A DNA stretch of 64,000 nt, taken from Melitaea cinxia (Eukaryota; Arthropoda; Insecta; Lepidoptera; Nymphalidae). Where the stretch lies: the NCBI RefSeq assembly GCF_905220565.1, contig NC_059399.1:5487501-5551500 (forward strand). The letters are read 5' to 3'. The translations under genes and the position numbers were made by a program. Shown in pieces: positions 62,855 through 64,000 of the stretch. The notes below the pieces were generated by a model that searched no databases, was not told the DNA's origin, and was given only the letters and a program-made list of their open reading frames with translations. Position 1 is the stretch's first letter, and the number at the start of each line of letters is the position of its first letter.

Positions 62855-63055
62855 CACTAGCTGACCTGGCAAACTTCGTATCGCCTTATTTTTTTTCTTA
62901 AATATAATAATTACATATATCAAAACAAAATATACCCTATCTTTCAAGTTGGATCAAACTGCACACGGTGTGCAAATTTGATTAAAATCGGTTAAGTAGT
63001 TTAAGAGTTCATCGCGGACAAACATTGTGACACGAGATTTATATATATTAAGATA
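62855..63055 (+). repeat. LINE-tail-like repeat, family F-related
   Basis: 'actagctgacctggcaaact' 'tcgtatcgcctta' ... 'aaaatcggttaagtagttta' 'agagttcatcgcggacaaac' ... 'gtgacacgagatttatatat'. The same style as 18282-18690 but a distinct subfamily. Confidence 0.65.
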
Positions 63056-64000
63056 ATAAAGGTATGTTAAGTTCAGAGTGACATTAATCGATAAATAATC
63101 ATGAACATGCATCGAATAGATATGTAGGGGTGGACCGACTGGACTGACTAGTAAACCACTCTTTAGTTTTTACTTCACATATCTTAGCATAAATAAAGCA
63201 AGAATCAAAGAAATATGTGGATAAAAATGTCGCTTCTAACGTATGCACAAATGTCAATGTCGTGAAACAAGCTTCCAAACACATTTAAAGGTAACTTGCT
63301 AAGTTTGCTTGCTAGCACGTATCAAGCGATTTACCAGTAGGTACATTTAGGTACCACAGACTATTGTCAGAGCTCCTAAGCTACGCCACACATGTAGTCG
63401 ATATCATTTACATTTGTGTAACCATTATGCGTCGATTCAATACAAAGTATCCTTCTAATTCTTATAAGTGTTGTACTTGTACACCCAAAAAATGTTTTAC
63501 GAGGTGCACGGTCGCGTCACGAATGGTAAATCGGTCGCCCGGGCGGTCACCTCACGTTACGTTTTGATTGGATTATAATACCATTATATTACGATTCTTA
63601 TTATTACGGTTGGCTACCGTGGCGTGTGACAGGTGAGGTCGGGAATAACAACTAGTGACGGCGAGCGGAAGAACGCTAGCCCCAACGACAAGCCTCGCGC
63701 CGATCGATTCGAGCTTGAGCCCGCTTAATATCCGGGTTCAATTTCACTAGTCGAAATTCAGGTTGTCGAATTCGCAGCAATGAGAAATTTTAATTTGGCT
63801 CTGTCAAATCATCAATTTATTCCGTTACGTAAGAATTCGTAACTTAGATAAGACTTCCGTTTCATTAATCACAAATATAAGAATGTATACTAGAATACAT
63901 CCACAAATTATATAATATGCACGCTAAGTTCAATATTCGATTTGACAATCTGCAGTGAGCGCAGTGTTCGAAAACAACAGGAGCCGTTAGAACGAACCGG

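Larger units (their letters stand above)
56738..64000 (-). other. srp: Upstream intron or 5' region of the GATA gene, no exon recognised
   Basis: The N-terminal exon starts with two bases of a split codon, so at least one more exon must lie further 5'. I found no minus-strand frame here that reads as the N-terminus and ends in a phase-1 donor. The stretch contains a family A stub, a family C stub, a family F copy, a possible degenerate DNA transposon (59245-59590) and CpG-rich patches at 61130-61260 and 63480-63760, either of which could hold a non-coding first exon. Confidence 0.6.

Noticed and set aside
63700..63770. Possible tRNA or SINE around 'ccgggttcaatttc'
   Set aside because: The B-box-like word stands alone in a GC-rich patch with no partner A box or foldable stems.
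1..64000. CRISPR arrays, bacterial operons or a novel multi-gene defence-type system
   Set aside because: The window is an animal nuclear gene with large introns; no regularly spaced repeats or clustered protein genes are present.

Overview
The window looks like lepidopteran (moth or butterfly) nuclear DNA. It is AT-rich and carries interspersed repeats I recognise as typical of Lepidoptera. It holds the middle of one large multi-exon gene on the minus strand. Joining five exons across consensus splice sites gives a 390-residue open stretch with two adjacent GATA-type zinc fingers and the conserved basic tail. This identifies an insect two-finger GATA transcription factor of the serpent / GATA-beta class. 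Residue numbers below refer to this 390-residue stretch, not the full protein.

In transcription order (right to left) the layout is: intron without a recognised coding exon (64000-56738); proline/histidine/glutamine-rich N-terminal exon (56737-56201); 9.0 kb intron; N-finger exon (47205-47060); 22.9 kb intron; C-finger exon (24150-24016); 20.9 kb intron; basic-tail exon (3106-2893); 1.8 kb intron; His-rich C-terminal exon (1133-994); then sequence that is probably the next intron. All junction phases agree (1, 1, 0, 0, 1, 0), so the model is strongly self-consistent. The start codon, promoter and true C-terminus are not visible and probably lie outside the window.

The introns carry fragments of several repeat families: Helitron-like elements, an RTE-like LINE 3' end, SINE/LINE-tail-like repeats, several copies of a family with 'ccgacttca' inverted ends, and a 1.3 kb foldback-type element with long G-rich terminal inverted repeats inserted 44 bp from a splice donor. 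GC/CpG-rich islets and clusters of WGATAR motifs are scattered through the long introns and are candidate cis-regulatory DNA. No second protein gene, tRNA, rRNA or CRISPR array could be supported; the remaining open frames look like chance or repeat-derived frames.

The observations most worth following up are the foldback element beside the exon donor, a tandem splice donor that could add two residues to the inter-finger linker, the exon phases (which constrain single-finger isoforms), the GATA-site clusters suggesting autoregulation, and a CpG-rich candidate alternative promoter at 49.6-50.2 kb.
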